Assembly: GCF_000819565.1 (NCBI RefSeq)
Contig: NZ_CP004393.1
Coordinates: forward strand, 62,001 to 126,000
Reading direction: 5' to 3'
DNA length: 64,000 bases
Source: Celeribacter indicus
GTDB lineage: Bacteria; Pseudomonadota; Alphaproteobacteria; Rhodobacterales; Rhodobacteraceae
A program made the translations under genes and the position numbers. The notes below the pieces were generated by a model, which did not search any database, was not told where the DNA came from, and was given only the letters and a program-made list of their open reading frames with translations. Position 1 is the first letter of the stretch. Every line of letters starts with the position of its first letter. Of the stretch, positions 9,305 through 17,712 are shown piece after piece.

Positions 9305-10408
9305 ATGAGCACGCCTTCCCTCCTCATTCTTCCCGGCGATGGCATCGGCCCCGAAGTGATGGCCGAAGTCGTCAAGATCATCGACTGGTACGGCGAAAAC
9401 CGCGGGCTGACGTTCGACGTGACGATGGATCTGGTGGGCGGTGCCGCCTATGACGCGCATGGCGTGCCGCTTTCCGACGAGACGATGGCGAAGGCGCAGG
9501 AGGTGGATGCGGTGCTGCTCGGCGCGGTGGGCGGGCCGAAATACGACACGCTCGACTTCTCCGTGAAACCCGAACGCGGGCTCCTGCGCCTGCGCAAGGA
9601 GATGGACCTCTTCGCGAACCTGCGCCCGGCGCAATGTTTCGACGCGCTTGCGGATTTCTCCTCGCTGAAGAAGGACGTGGTCGCCGGTCTCGACATCATG
9701 ATCGTGCGGGAACTCACCTCCGGGATCTATTTCGGAGAGCCGCGCGGCATCATCACCGAGAACAACGAGCGCGTGGGGATCAACACCCAGCGCTACACCG
9801 AGTCCGAGATCGAGCGCGTTGCGCGGTCCTCCTTCGAACTGGCGATGCGGCGCAACAGGAAGCTCTGTTCGATGGAAAAGGCCAACGTGATGGAGAGCGG
9901 CATCCTCTGGCGCGAAGTCGTCACCGAGGTGGGTAAAGATTATCCCGATGTCGCGCTGTCGCACATGTACGCCGACGCGGGCGCGATGCAACTCTGCCGC
10001 TGGCCCAAGCAGTTCGACGTGATCGTGACCGACAACCTCTTTGGCGACCTGCTCTCGGACGCCGCGGCGATGCTCACCGGCTCGCTCGGAATGCTGCCTT
10101 CGGCCTCGCTCGGCGCGCCGATGGCGAACGGCCGTCCGAAAGCCATGTATGAGCCGGTTCACGGTTCCGCCCCCGACATCGCCGGCCAGGGCAAGGCGAA
10201 CCCGATCGCCTGTATCCTCTCCTTCGCGATGGCGCTGCGCTATTCCTTCGACGAGGGCGAGGAGGCGACCCGCCTCGAGAAGGCGATCGAGAAGGTGCTT
10301 GCCGATGGCGTGCGCACCGCGGATCTTCTGGGCGAGGAGGGGGCCACCCCCGTCTCCACCTCCGAGATGGGCGACAAGATCGTTGCCGCGCTCGACGCCT
10401 CACTCTGA
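9305..10408 (+). CDS. leuB: 3-isopropylmalate dehydrogenase LeuB
   Basis: NAD-dependent oxidative decarboxylation of 3-isopropylmalate in leucine synthesis. The protein is 367 aa, full length. It shows [12 protein letters not shown] at the N-terminus, the LRPAQCF and [15 protein letters not shown] segments, and the metal and NAD signature around [20 protein letters not shown]. It follows the EEP gene by 58 bp and ends before a strong terminator. It is separated from leuCD by unrelated genes. Confidence 0.97.
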   Translation: MSTPSLLILPGDGIGPEVMAEVVKIIDWYGENRGLTFDVTMDLVGGAAYDAHGVPLSDETMAKAQEVDAVLLGAVGGPKYDTLDFSVKPERGLLRLRKEMDLFANLRPAQCFDALADFSSLKKDVVAGLDIMIVRELTSGIYFGEPRGIITENNERVGINTQRYTESEIERVARSSFELAMRRNRKLCSMEKANVMESGILWREVVTEVGKDYPDVALSHMYADAGAMQLCRWPKQFDVIVTDNLFGDLLSDAAAMLTGSLGMLPSASLGAPMANGRPKAMYEPVHGSAPDIAGQGKANPIACILSFAMALRYSFDEGEEATRLEKAIEKVLADGVRTADLLGEEGATPVSTSEMGDKIVAALDASL

Positions 10409-10433
10409 TCGCACCCTGCGCACCGCGAAACGG

Positions 10434-10458
10434 AAAGGGCGCCGGCGGCGCCCTTTTT
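10434..10458 (+). terminator. rho-independent terminator of leuB
   Basis: A perfect stem, AAAGGGCGCC / GGCGCCCTTT, with a 3-nt loop, is followed by further T residues. It can act for leuB, and in the reverse direction for the convergent zinc-ribbon gene. Confidence 0.85.
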
Positions 10459-10472
10459 CAATCGACGCTCTT

Positions 10473-10763
10473 TCAGTCGAAGATGTCGAACACCTCTTCG
10501 GCGAGGTCGAACAGCCGATGTGCCGTCGACTTGCGCCGCTTCCCCTTCTTCGCCTTTTTCTTCTGCGGGCCGACCGGGTGCGACCGCTTCTTTCCCCGCA
10601 CGGTGAAGGCATCCTCGACATGATCCTCGCGCAGGGCCTTCAGCCGGGACAGGGGCGCGCCGCAGGCTGCGCATTTCAATTCGTGCTGCGCCTGACCGCC
10701 GAGCGTCAGGAGCGTTCTCGTGCCGCAATAGCAGCAGGTCGCGGATTTGTGGGATCTGAACAT
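10473..10763 (-). CDS. small zinc-ribbon protein with lysine-rich tail
   Basis: 96-aa protein. Two CxxC pairs, CCYCGT and CAACGA, are separated by about 18 residues and would form a zinc ribbon. A very basic stretch follows (PQKKKAKKGKRRK), then an acidic, hydrophobic C-terminus (FDLAEEVFDIFD). The start is either the ATG at 10763 or one three codons upstream; neither has a clear ribosome-binding site. Function unknown; nucleic-acid binding is suggested only by charge and fold. Confidence 0.72.
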   Translation of the reverse strand: MFRSHKSATCCYCGTRTLLTLGGQAQHELKCAACGAPLSRLKALREDHVEDAFTVRGKKRSHPVGPQKKKAKKGKRRKSTAHRLFDLAEEVFDIFD

Positions 10764-10887
10764 GGAACCCATTTGGGGGGTTCTCGTTGGACTGGCAAGA
10801 CAGCGTTTGAATGTGACACCGAAAACCGCCAACGTAAGGCAGGACGTGATAGCGCCAACATCGAAGTGGCCAGAAGGGACGGAACGG

Positions 10888-11850
10888 ATGAAACTTACCG
10901 GCGCGTTCTATGCGCTTGCGGCCTTCGCGATCTTTTCGACGCATGACGTGGTGATCAAGTTCCTCGGCGGCCACTACGCCCCCTTCCAGATCATCTTCTT
11001 CTCGACGCTGTTCTCCTTCCCGCTCGTCATGTTCATGCTGATTCGCGACCGGACCGAGGGCCACCTGCGCCCCGTCCACCCGTGGTGGACCCTGTTCCGC
11101 ACCGTCGCGGCGATGGTCAACACCGTCTCGGCCTTCTACGCCTTCTCCGTCCTGCCGCTGGCGCAGGTCTATGCGCTGATCTTCGCCACGCCTCTGGTCA
11201 TCACCATCCTCTCGATCCCGATCCTGGGGGAACATGTCGGTTTTCACCGCTGGGCGGCCGTGGTCGCGGGGCTCGTGGGGGTTGTCGTCGTGCTGCGTCC
11301 GGGTGGGGACATCGACTATTCCCTCGGCCATCTCGCCGCGCTGTCCTGTGCCTTCTTCGGAGCCTTCACCTCCATCATCGTGCGCAAGATCGGTCAGGAG
11401 GAACGCACCGCCGTGCTGATGCTCTATCCGCTCACCGCGAATTTCGCGGTGATGGGCACGGCGATGACATTTTTCTACAAACCGCTTCCGATCCTCGACC
11501 TGGGCGGCGTCGCCATGATCTCGCTCCTGGGCTTCACCGGCGGCGTCGTCCTCATCTTCGCCTATCGCGCCTCCGAGGCGGCGATCGTCGCGCCGATGCA
11601 ATATTCCCAGATCATCTGGGCGACGATCTACGGCTATCTGATCTTCGGAGAAACTGTCGACCGGGCCACCGTCCTCGGAGCGTCGATCATCATCCTCTCC
11701 GGCCTCTACATCGTCTTCCGCGAATCGCGGGGCGGGCGTTCGGAAAACACCCCCGTCCTGCGCACGCGCTCGCGGGCGTCCTCGGCCATGTCCTTCCGGA
11801 TTTCACCCTTCCTGCGACGGTCGAAACCGAGAAGCGCGGAGGAGGCATAA
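10888..11850 (+). CDS. DMT-superfamily (EamA) transporter
   Basis: 320-aa inner-membrane protein with ten predicted helices in two EamA repeats. The first begins AFYALAAFAIFSTHDVVIKFLGG; the second has VGVVVVLRPGG followed by further helices and MQYSQIIWATIYGYLIFGE, a typical second-repeat signature. Such proteins export amino acids or other metabolites. The ATG at 10888 follows AGAAGGGACGG. The C-terminal 40 residues are basic and cytoplasmic. Confidence 0.87.
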   Translation: MKLTGAFYALAAFAIFSTHDVVIKFLGGHYAPFQIIFFSTLFSFPLVMFMLIRDRTEGHLRPVHPWWTLFRTVAAMVNTVSAFYAFSVLPLAQVYALIFATPLVITILSIPILGEHVGFHRWAAVVAGLVGVVVVLRPGGDIDYSLGHLAALSCAFFGAFTSIIVRKIGQEERTAVLMLYPLTANFAVMGTAMTFFYKPLPILDLGGVAMISLLGFTGGVVLIFAYRASEAAIVAPMQYSQIIWATIYGYLIFGETVDRATVLGASIIILSGLYIVFRESRGGRSENTPVLRTRSRASSAMSFRISPFLRRSKPRSAEEA

Positions 11851-11898
11851 TTGGCACTTGCAAAACCCCGCGCGGCGCTATATCCCGCCCGTCACGGT

Positions 11899-11975
11899 CG
11901 GAGCGTAGCTCAGCCTGGTAGAGCACTGTCTTCGGGAGGCAGGGGCCGGAGGTTCGAATCCTCTCGCTCCGACCA
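11899..11975 (+). tRNA. tRNA-Pro (anticodon CGG)
   Basis: A 77-nt cloverleaf. The acceptor stem CGGAGCG pairs with CGCTCCG. The D arm is GCTC...GAGC. The anticodon stem CTGTC/GGCAG holds the loop TTCGGGA, giving anticodon CGG with G37. The T loop is TTCGAAT and the CCA end is encoded. The neighbouring 12-13 kb segment looks foreign, so this tRNA may have served as an integration site, although I see no integrase or repeated 3' end. Confidence 0.97.
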
Positions 11976-12035
11976 ATAATTCAATTTTCGATAGTCAGGG
12001 CATTTGCCCTTTGGGTGCCGCTGCGCCTTGGCTCG

Positions 12036-12088
12036 GTTTGCCCGCCGCTAGAGGGCAAACACCTTATCTGCACCCGCTGCGCGGGTGC
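12036..12088 (+). terminator. two consecutive hairpins downstream of tRNA-Pro
   Basis: GTTTGCCC / GGGCAAAC (12036-12060, 9-nt loop) and GCACCCGC / GCGGGTGC (12070-12088, 3-nt loop). Neither has a clear T tract, so termination of the tRNA transcript is only a possibility. Confidence 0.45.
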
Positions 12089-12175
12089 GCCGCTTCATGA
12101 AAATTCGGCCTTTGGGTTGCCCTCGCTCGGAACAGGCCTGACGATCGGCGCAACCAGAACAACAGAGCAGATCCC

Positions 12176-12865
12176 ATGCGGCACATCCTTCTTTGTCTTT
12201 CTCTGGTTCTGGCGGCTTTTACCGGCCCCTCCGCTTTCGCGCAGGAACCCGACTATAGCGGGATGATGGCCGAGGCGGCCTGGGACTGGCTTCCCGGCGA
12301 TCTGGTCTTTCGAAACAACCTCAACGATTTCGATGGAATCGTGCGGCAGAATGAATCCGGTGACTGGGCGTCAGTGGGCGTGATCCGCCCATCGAGCGGT
12401 GGCCCGGTCGTAATCTATGTTGACCAAGAGCAGGGCGTTACCGAGGCCCCGCTGGACCTGTTCATTGAGCACGAGGCTTATGCTGTCTTTCGGATCACAG
12501 GCCTGGAGGCTGTGAGGGCCGAAAGCTACGATCTTGGACCGATGGCGCTGTATGCCTTGGTTGTGGCAATAGGAATGCCATACGATCCTGAATTGATGTT
12601 CGAAAACGGAAAATTCTACAATGCCGAGCTTCCGTTTGCAGCAGCTCTCAACGCAGGTGTTATGCTCACCATGCCGAAGCCCCTCCGGGACGTCACAACA
12701 ATAGACGCCCCGCTTGGGGAGGTTTTGCTGGAGAACCGAATAGGCCATTTTCCTTGTATTGAAGCCACAGACAGGGAGATGTGCTGGGCGTGGATGAGAA
12801 ACTTGGCCATCGTGACGCCGGGAATGATTGTTTCGTCTAATGCTGTCGAGCAGGTCTATCCCTGA
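12176..12865 (+). CDS. periplasmic YiiX-like permuted papain-fold protein lacking catalytic residues
   Basis: 229-aa protein with a signal peptide (1-22, ending AFAQ). The pattern LPGDLVFRNN, then WASVGVI, then YDPELMFENGKFYNAEL follows the YiiX/YebB permuted NlpC/P60-papain family, whose consensus is GDLxF, SHVGI and YDxxF...YCSEL. The position of the catalytic His is Ser66 and the position of the catalytic Cys is Asn149, so hydrolase activity is unlikely. Codon use is more AT-rich than in the neighbours. It is a single gene just after tRNA-Pro. The family assignment is by motif pattern only. Confidence 0.65.
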   Translation: MRHILLCLSLVLAAFTGPSAFAQEPDYSGMMAEAAWDWLPGDLVFRNNLNDFDGIVRQNESGDWASVGVIRPSSGGPVVIYVDQEQGVTEAPLDLFIEHEAYAVFRITGLEAVRAESYDLGPMALYALVVAIGMPYDPELMFENGKFYNAELPFAAALNAGVMLTMPKPLRDVTTIDAPLGEVLLENRIGHFPCIEATDREMCWAWMRNLAIVTPGMIVSSNAVEQVYP

Positions 12866-13274
12866 GCGGCAACAGCATCCGCAATGCCGCCCCTCGGGTT
12901 GTGCCCGCCGGACAAAACCCGTGAAAAAAAGGGCACCTTCTTTGCCGATCCCAAATCGGAGAGTGCGTTTTCAAGGGATTGCCGAAGGCCGAAAGGACAA
13001 ATCCGGTGACTCTCGACATCAATTATCCACAAACGGGGGCACTTGCCCTTTCGCCATCACGGATTGCCCTGCGCAGGCGGCTACGCGGTGTGTTCTTGCC
13101 GGATTTTCCCTGACATCAGACAGACTGCAACGCAGCGACACCCGTTTCTCGATCGGCCCTCGAATGCAGTCGCTGGCGCAGTCGAAATGCCTTGCATCCG
13201 CCGCGGCAAACCTGTCCTGCAAAAGCGCGGCGCGAGAGGTCGTGACAGGTAAGGCGGCGGAGGCCGGACGCAAG
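12866..13274. other. spacer before the AraC-type regulator, no gene seen
   Basis: 409 bp between the YiiX-like gene and the AraC-type gene. The araC reading frame stays open back to 12828, but that extension overlaps the previous gene and has no domain character. No clear promoter, repeat or RNA was recognised here. Confidence 0.35.
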
Positions 13275-14054
13275 ATGTCGGATGTAACCCTTTTTTCGAT
13301 CACCCAGGCCTCGGCGGCCATCTTCCATGGCCTCTATATCGGCCAGACGTTTCTTTGCGTGGTGCGGGCCGGAACGAAAAAGGTGCTGTGTCCCGTCAAC
13401 GGCGAGATGACGGCGTCGGAGGGGGATCTCATCGTCTTTCCGCCCGAGTCTTTCGTCACGCTCGAAAACCGTCCCTTGCGCGATGCGGCCTATCGGGCGG
13501 ATGGCGCGTATCTCTCGCATGATCTGTTGCTGGCCGCCTCATCCCCCGATTCTCAGGGACCGCGCCGAACGGGCATCCGGATCCTCCCTGCGGCGGAACA
13601 GGAGGGCTATGATCTCTTCGCGCCCCTCGCCGCCACGGTCGATGCCGAAGACCTGCCGGAGCCGATCCGTCGGCATCGTCTGATGGAGCCGCTGATCTGG
13701 TTGCGCCATCACGGTCTCGAGCCGACCCTGCCCCGCGATGATCATCCGATCCAGCAGGTGAGGCGGCTCGTCGAAACGGATCTCACCCATGACTGGCGCC
13801 TCTCCGAAATCGCCCGGCGGTTTGCCATGAGCGAGGCGACACTGCGCCGGAGGCTCGCGGCAGAGGGGCAGGGTTTCGCGAAGATCCTGCACAACGCGCG
13901 GCTCGAGCGCGGTCTGGGTCTTTTGCAGACGACGGAACTGCCGATCTCCCGCATCGCGTTGGAAAGCGGTTTCGGGACGCCGTCGCATTTCAGCGACTCT
14001 TTCCGAAAACGCTTCGGAATGGCGCCGAAAGCAATTCGTTCCGCCGGAGATTGA
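13275..14054 (+). CDS. AraC-family transcriptional regulator
   Basis: 259-aa protein. The N-terminal part (about 1-110) has a cupin-like effector-domain pattern (KVLCPVNGEMTASEGDLIVFPP). The C-terminal part (about 155-255) is the double helix-turn-helix DNA-binding domain: DWRLSEIARRFAMSEATLRRRL, then PISRIALESGFGTPSHFSDSFRKRFGMAP, the AraC signature. The ATG at 13275 is chosen because the domain starts there; GGAGG lies 11 bases upstream. The target may be the PEBP gene just downstream, but this is inferred only from position. Confidence 0.85.
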   Translation: MSDVTLFSITQASAAIFHGLYIGQTFLCVVRAGTKKVLCPVNGEMTASEGDLIVFPPESFVTLENRPLRDAAYRADGAYLSHDLLLAASSPDSQGPRRTGIRILPAAEQEGYDLFAPLAATVDAEDLPEPIRRHRLMEPLIWLRHHGLEPTLPRDDHPIQQVRRLVETDLTHDWRLSEIARRFAMSEATLRRRLAAEGQGFAKILHNARLERGLGLLQTTELPISRIALESGFGTPSHFSDSFRKRFGMAPKAIRSAGD

Positions 14055-14148
14055 ACGGAATTCGACATTTTTTGACCGATCCGTGGAAGCGTGCGCAGCG
14101 CCCGCATGGCATCGCATATCCATCCAAAGCAGATGGAAAGGATATGAA

Positions 14149-14688
14149 ATGCGTCTTGAATTTGCCCTTGCCTGTGCCGCGACCCTGGTGATGTCCGCCC
14201 CGGTTGTGGCCGGGGACTTCACCCTGACGAGCACCGACATTTCCGAAGGGGCGCAGCTGTCGGCTGCGCAGGTGTTCGGGGGCTTCGGATGTTCGGGCGG
14301 GAATGTCTCTCCGCAGCTCGCCTGGAGCGATGCGCCCGAGGGCACGAAGAGTTTCGCGCTGACGGCCTATGACCCCGACGCGCCCACGGGGTCGGGCTGG
14401 TGGCACTGGTCCGTCGTGAACATTCCTGCTTCGGTGTCGGAGTTCCCTTCCGGCATCAGCGGCGCGCTCGACAACGGCGCGCTGGAGCTGGTCAATGACT
14501 ACGGTGCGACCGGTTTCGGCGGTGCCTGTCCTCCGGCGGGGGAGGTGCATCGCTATGTCTTCACCATTCACGCCCTTGGCGTCGAGGTGCTGGATATTCC
14601 CGAGACGGCCAGCAACGCCCTTGCCGGATTCATGATCAATGCCAATACGCTCGGCAGAACGCAGATCACGGCCGTCTACACGCGCTGA
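14149..14688 (+). CDS. secreted PEBP (YbhB/YbcL-type) protein
   Basis: 179-aa phosphatidylethanolamine-binding-protein-like protein with a signal peptide (1-21). Family motifs: CSGGNVSPQLAWSDAPEGTKSFALTAYDPDAPTG is split here as CSGGNVSPQLAWSDAP and TAYDPDAPTGSGWWHW, followed by GACPPAGEVHRYVFTIHAL. These are the ligand-pocket Asp and His segments. AAAGGATATGAA precedes the ATG. Its role in bacteria is poorly defined. Confidence 0.85.
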   Translation: MRLEFALACAATLVMSAPVVAGDFTLTSTDISEGAQLSAAQVFGGFGCSGGNVSPQLAWSDAPEGTKSFALTAYDPDAPTGSGWWHWSVVNIPASVSEFPSGISGALDNGALELVNDYGATGFGGACPPAGEVHRYVFTIHALGVEVLDIPETASNALAGFMINANTLGRTQITAVYTR

Positions 14689-14850
14689 CACCGCGGTTCT
14701 TGGCATATCGGTCTCCGGCGCGACGGTTCTGATGCCTCTGCCGCGCCGGGCATATGACTGGCAGACATGGCTTGGTGAGGGAGGGGATGAAGGCGCCAAT
14801 CCGCGCTCCCCCTTGCGCCCCTCTCGGCGGCCGGTTGTGCGCCTCGGCGC

Positions 14851-15219
14851 TCAGGACCGCCCGTATCCCGACTCCACGCAGAGCGCGTCGAGGCTCGGCA
14901 CGCCACCAGACCCCGGTCCCGCGGGGATCTGCATGTCGATGATTGTCCCTTCCTGCACCAGCAGCCACACCGAAAACGACACGAAACCGGCATAGGCGCC
15001 GTAGGCGTTCCTGCCGTTGACCCAACCGCAATAGTCCACGAACTCCGTCCCAGCCTCGGGGATGTCGACGTCGGGCCATTCGAAGAGGGCGGTCTCGGCG
15101 TCCCGCAACTCCAGCGCGACGAGGTGGGCGATCCTCTCTCGTTCGTCCTGCGTCAGCTCGCGGGCAACGGCTTCGGCGGACAGGGTCGCAGCGGCCGCGA
15201 GGACGGCCGGCATGGTCAT
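14851..15219 (-). CDS. small periplasmic protein of unknown function
   Basis: 122-aa protein with a signal peptide (MTMPAVLAAAATLSAEAVA). A conserved-looking core, VDYCGWVNGRNAYGAYAGFVSF, carries one Cys, and a second Cys lies near the C-terminus (LCVESGYG), so a disulfide is plausible. An in-frame TTG at 15237 would overlap the preceding gene; the ATG at 15219 is preferred. It follows the next gene by a few bases and is likely in one operon with it. No function recognised. Confidence 0.65.
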   Translation of the reverse strand: MTMPAVLAAAATLSAEAVARELTQDERERIAHLVALELRDAETALFEWPDVDIPEAGTEFVDYCGWVNGRNAYGAYAGFVSFSVWLLVQEGTIIDMQIPAGPGSGGVPSLDALCVESGYGRS

Positions 15220-15224
15220 ACGCT

Positions 15225-15680
15225 TCAAGGATACCAATGCGTGTTCCCCAGGATCTCGATATCGGTGGTCCGGTCGCTCGCCGGCCTGTCGTTAAAGAGC
15301 GTGCAGTCCGTCAGGCCGCGTTCGTAGACGAAGCCCTGCGCGGCATGCCGGTTCAGGATTTCCACGGTCTCGACGGCCTGCACGTCCATGCCCTGAATCG
15401 GCGCCATGCAGAGACCTAACCTGATGACAGAGAGGTAGATCTGTTCCGTGATGCGGTCCTGCGGCAGGATCACGGTCAGTTTCCCCTGCTCGTGGATCAC
15501 GCTGTCGGGGGCCCACATCTCGAGGAGGGGTGCGACACCGGAGGCCATGTCGGCATGAAGCGCGGGTGCGACGAGGAGCAGTCCGACGCAGGCCATGGAC
15601 GACAGGAGGACGTGCCTTGGCGCCGGACGGGGTCGATGCGCAACATCTTCAGACAGGGGGGTCGTGCGGAAGTCATCCAT
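15225..15680 (-). CDS. periplasmic or membrane-anchored hypothetical protein
   Basis: 151-aa protein. Residues 1-27 are polar, then comes a hydrophobic segment (MACVGLLLVAPALHADM) that is either a signal peptide from an internal ATG (Met29) or a signal anchor. The mature part has two Cys residues (LGLCMAPIQG and LTDCTLFND). A perfect TTAA-N7-TTAA box lies 51 bp before its first ATG, which suggests CtrA control of this gene and the small gene after it. No family recognised. Confidence 0.6.
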   Translation of the reverse strand: MDDFRTTPLSEDVAHRPRPAPRHVLLSSMACVGLLLVAPALHADMASGVAPLLEMWAPDSVIHEQGKLTVILPQDRITEQIYLSVIRLGLCMAPIQGMDVQAVETVEILNRHAAQGFVYERGLTDCTLFNDRPASDRTTDIEILGNTHWYP

Positions 15681-15730
15681 TGTGGTCGCCTAAAGCGGTT
15701 ACGTCCTTCCCCATTTTGAAGGAGATTTGG

Positions 15731-15745
15731 TTAACGACTGCTTAA
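15731..15745. promoter_or_regulatory. perfect CtrA-type box
   Basis: TTAA-CGACTGC-TTAA matches the alphaproteobacterial CtrA full-site consensus (TTAA-N7-TTAA) exactly. It lies upstream of the minus-strand periplasmic gene starting at 15680 and 161 bp before the plus-strand amidase gene. Binding is inferred from the motif. Confidence 0.55.
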
Positions 15746-15905
15746 GGGGCCGGAGCGGTGTGGCCCTGTGCGGGGATGGTGCATTGCGACGGAGCGGTGC
15801 ATAGTTGCGGCAGGCGGTTCGGCGGCAAGGCCTGTGCCGCCAGCGGGCGCGGAGGCGGGTATCCGCGCCGCGGGACATAACGGAGATCAAGGCGGTGCGG
15901 GGATC

Positions 15906-16694
15906 ATGACCGGGAACGACAACGGCCTGACGCTTGCGCTCTGGCAGGCGGAAACGGTGGCGGGGGACCGCGAACGTGCCTTCGCACAGATCGGCCGCGC
16001 CGCACGGGCGGCGGGGCTTGCGGGCGCCGATGCGATCGTCTTCCCCGAACTCTTCCTGACCGGTTATGAACGTGAGGATCTTTCCGACCTTGCTCTGGGC
16101 GAGGCCGAGATGGCCGAGCGCCTCGCCCCTCTGGCGCGGGAGGCGGGCTGTGCGATCTGTGTCGGCTATCCCGAGCGCCGGGAGGAGGGCATCGCCAATT
16201 CCGCGCTCTGCATCTCCGGGGGCGGTGCGCTGCTGGCCAATCATCGCAAGATCCAGCTCTATGGCGAAACCGAAGCCCGGCGCTTTCAGCCGGGCGACGC
16301 CTATACGATCTTTGAACTCGCCGGGCGCAAGGCGGCGATCCTGATCTGTTACGATATCGAATTCGCCCCGCATGTCGCGGCGCTGAGGGCGCATGGAGTC
16401 GAGGTCATTCTTGTGCCTACGGCGGCCATGCGCCCGTTCGAGCATGTCGGGGTGCATGTGGTCCCGGCGATGGCCGCCAATCATCGGCTTGCCATCGTCT
16501 ATGCCAATCTCTGCGGTCGTGAGGCACATCTCGAGTTCTTCGGGGGATCGACCATCGCCGGACCGGACGGGCAGGTGCTCGCCCAGGCGGGAGCCTTGCC
16601 CTGCCTGCTTCTCGCCACGCTGAAGCCGCGCTACGATCCCGCGCTGCTGTCCACCCAGGACCGGGACCTGAGGCAGATCGGCAAGGGGATGTGA
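15906..16694 (+). CDS. carbon-nitrogen hydrolase (nitrilase superfamily amidase)
   Basis: 262-aa amidohydrolase with the complete nitrilase-superfamily triad: Glu48 (VFPELFLTGYE), Lys115 (NHRKIQLYGETE) and Cys148 (ILICYDIEF). It overlaps the LysR gene and lies in the same direction as a guanidinobutyrase-type gene. This context would suit hydrolysis of a guanidino amide such as 4-guanidinobutyramide, but other amides are possible. The ATG at 15906 follows GCGGGGATC; the frame is open further upstream without domain content. Confidence 0.85.
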   Translation: MTGNDNGLTLALWQAETVAGDRERAFAQIGRAARAAGLAGADAIVFPELFLTGYEREDLSDLALGEAEMAERLAPLAREAGCAICVGYPERREEGIANSALCISGGGALLANHRKIQLYGETEARRFQPGDAYTIFELAGRKAAILICYDIEFAPHVAALRAHGVEVILVPTAAMRPFEHVGVHVVPAMAANHRLAIVYANLCGREAHLEFFGGSTIAGPDGQVLAQAGALPCLLLATLKPRYDPALLSTQDRDLRQIGKGM

Positions 16695-17614
16695 TGCAGC
16701 TTTCCGGCACGGATATCCGGCTCCTGCGCGTGTTCGACGCGGTGGTGCGCCATCGCGGTCTTGCCGCGGCGCAGGCCGAGCTCAACGTCAGCCAGTCCAC
16801 GATCTCGACCCAGATCGCGGCGCTGGAGGACCGGCTCGGCATGACACTGTGCCGGCGCGGCCGGGCGGGCTTCCAGCTGACGCAGAACGGCGAGGCGGTG
16901 CATGCCGCCGTGATGCGCCTTCTTGCCGCGACCGAGGAATTCGTGTCGGAAACCGCAGCCCTGCGCGGCGCGCTCTCGGGCACGCTGCGGATCGGAATCG
17001 TCGATCACGTCGTCACCGATCCGAACTTCCGCCTGTCGGAGGCGATTGCCGCCCTGGAGAACCGCGCCACCTCCGTCCGCTTCGAACTGGCGCAGGGCAG
17101 CCCGCAGGAGCTTCAGGCGCGGGTGCGCGAGGGTTCCCTGCATCTCGGCATCGGGTCCTTTCCCCATAAGGTCACGGGCCTCGACTACGCGCCTCTCTAT
17201 ACGGAGACGAACTATCTTTACTGTGCGCAGGGTCACCCGCTCTGGTCCGTTCCCGATGGTGACCTGACCCCGGAATTCGTGGCCACGATGCGTGCGGTCG
17301 GACGCAGCTACTGGCGCGACGATCACTGGAACAACCGCGATTTTCCGAATTCGACGGCGATGGCGCAGGGGCTCGAACAGCAGCTCGTGATGATCCTTTC
17401 GGGAGCCTTCGTCGGCTATATGCCCGACCATTCCGCGGCGCGCTGGGTGGCGGCAGGACGGCTGAAGCCGCTTCTGCCGGACCGCTTCATCTATCGCTGC
17501 ACCTTCGAGGCGATCAGCCGGCCCGATGCGGAAGCCTCGCCGCTCGCGCAGGCGATGCGGGAGGAACTGGCAAAGCTCTATAAGGGGTTTGCCCAAAAAA
17601 CAGGCCGCCTCTGA
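16694..17614 (+). CDS. LysR-family transcriptional regulator
   Basis: 306-aa regulator. The N-terminal helix-turn-helix (about 5-65) includes RLLRVFDAVVRHRGLAAAQA and SQSTISTQIAALEDRLG. The effector-binding domain runs from about 90 to the end (GTLRIGIVDHVVTD). The ATG overlaps the amidase stop (TGATG); AAGGGG is correctly spaced. It lies between the amidase and the ureohydrolase genes and probably controls both. Two inverted repeats directly after its stop are candidate binding sites. Confidence 0.9.
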   Translation: MQLSGTDIRLLRVFDAVVRHRGLAAAQAELNVSQSTISTQIAALEDRLGMTLCRRGRAGFQLTQNGEAVHAAVMRLLAATEEFVSETAALRGALSGTLRIGIVDHVVTDPNFRLSEAIAALENRATSVRFELAQGSPQELQARVREGSLHLGIGSFPHKVTGLDYAPLYTETNYLYCAQGHPLWSVPDGDLTPEFVATMRAVGRSYWRDDHWNNRDFPNSTAMAQGLEQQLVMILSGAFVGYMPDHSAARWVAAGRLKPLLPDRFIYRCTFEAISRPDAEASPLAQAMREELAKLYKGFAQKTGRL

Positions 17615-17618
17615 TCGC

Positions 17619-17660
17619 CACTTCGATGTTCGTCGAAGTGAATATCGTCACCACGATATT
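17619..17660. promoter_or_regulatory. two abutting inverted repeats before the ureohydrolase gene
   Basis: CACTTCG-N8-CGAAGTG (17619-17640) is immediately followed by AATATCGT-CACC-ACGATATT (17641-17660). The second contains a T-N11-A LysR-type core. They lie 53 bp before the ureohydrolase ATG. This arrangement fits a recognition site and activation site pair for the upstream LysR protein. A role of the first repeat as LysR mRNA hairpin is also possible. Confidence 0.6.
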
Positions 17661-17712
17661 CGTGAGGGGTATCGACCGGTGCATGCTGATCCCGATGCAA
17701 GGGAGATCTCCA

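Noticed and set aside
12828..13274. N-terminal extension of the AraC-type regulator
   Set aside because: It overlaps the preceding gene, has no domain features, and would begin without a ribosome-binding site.
11899..15219. Genomic island bounded by tRNA-Pro
   Set aside because: No integrase and no duplicated tRNA 3' end were seen, so an island cannot be supported beyond the odd composition of one gene.
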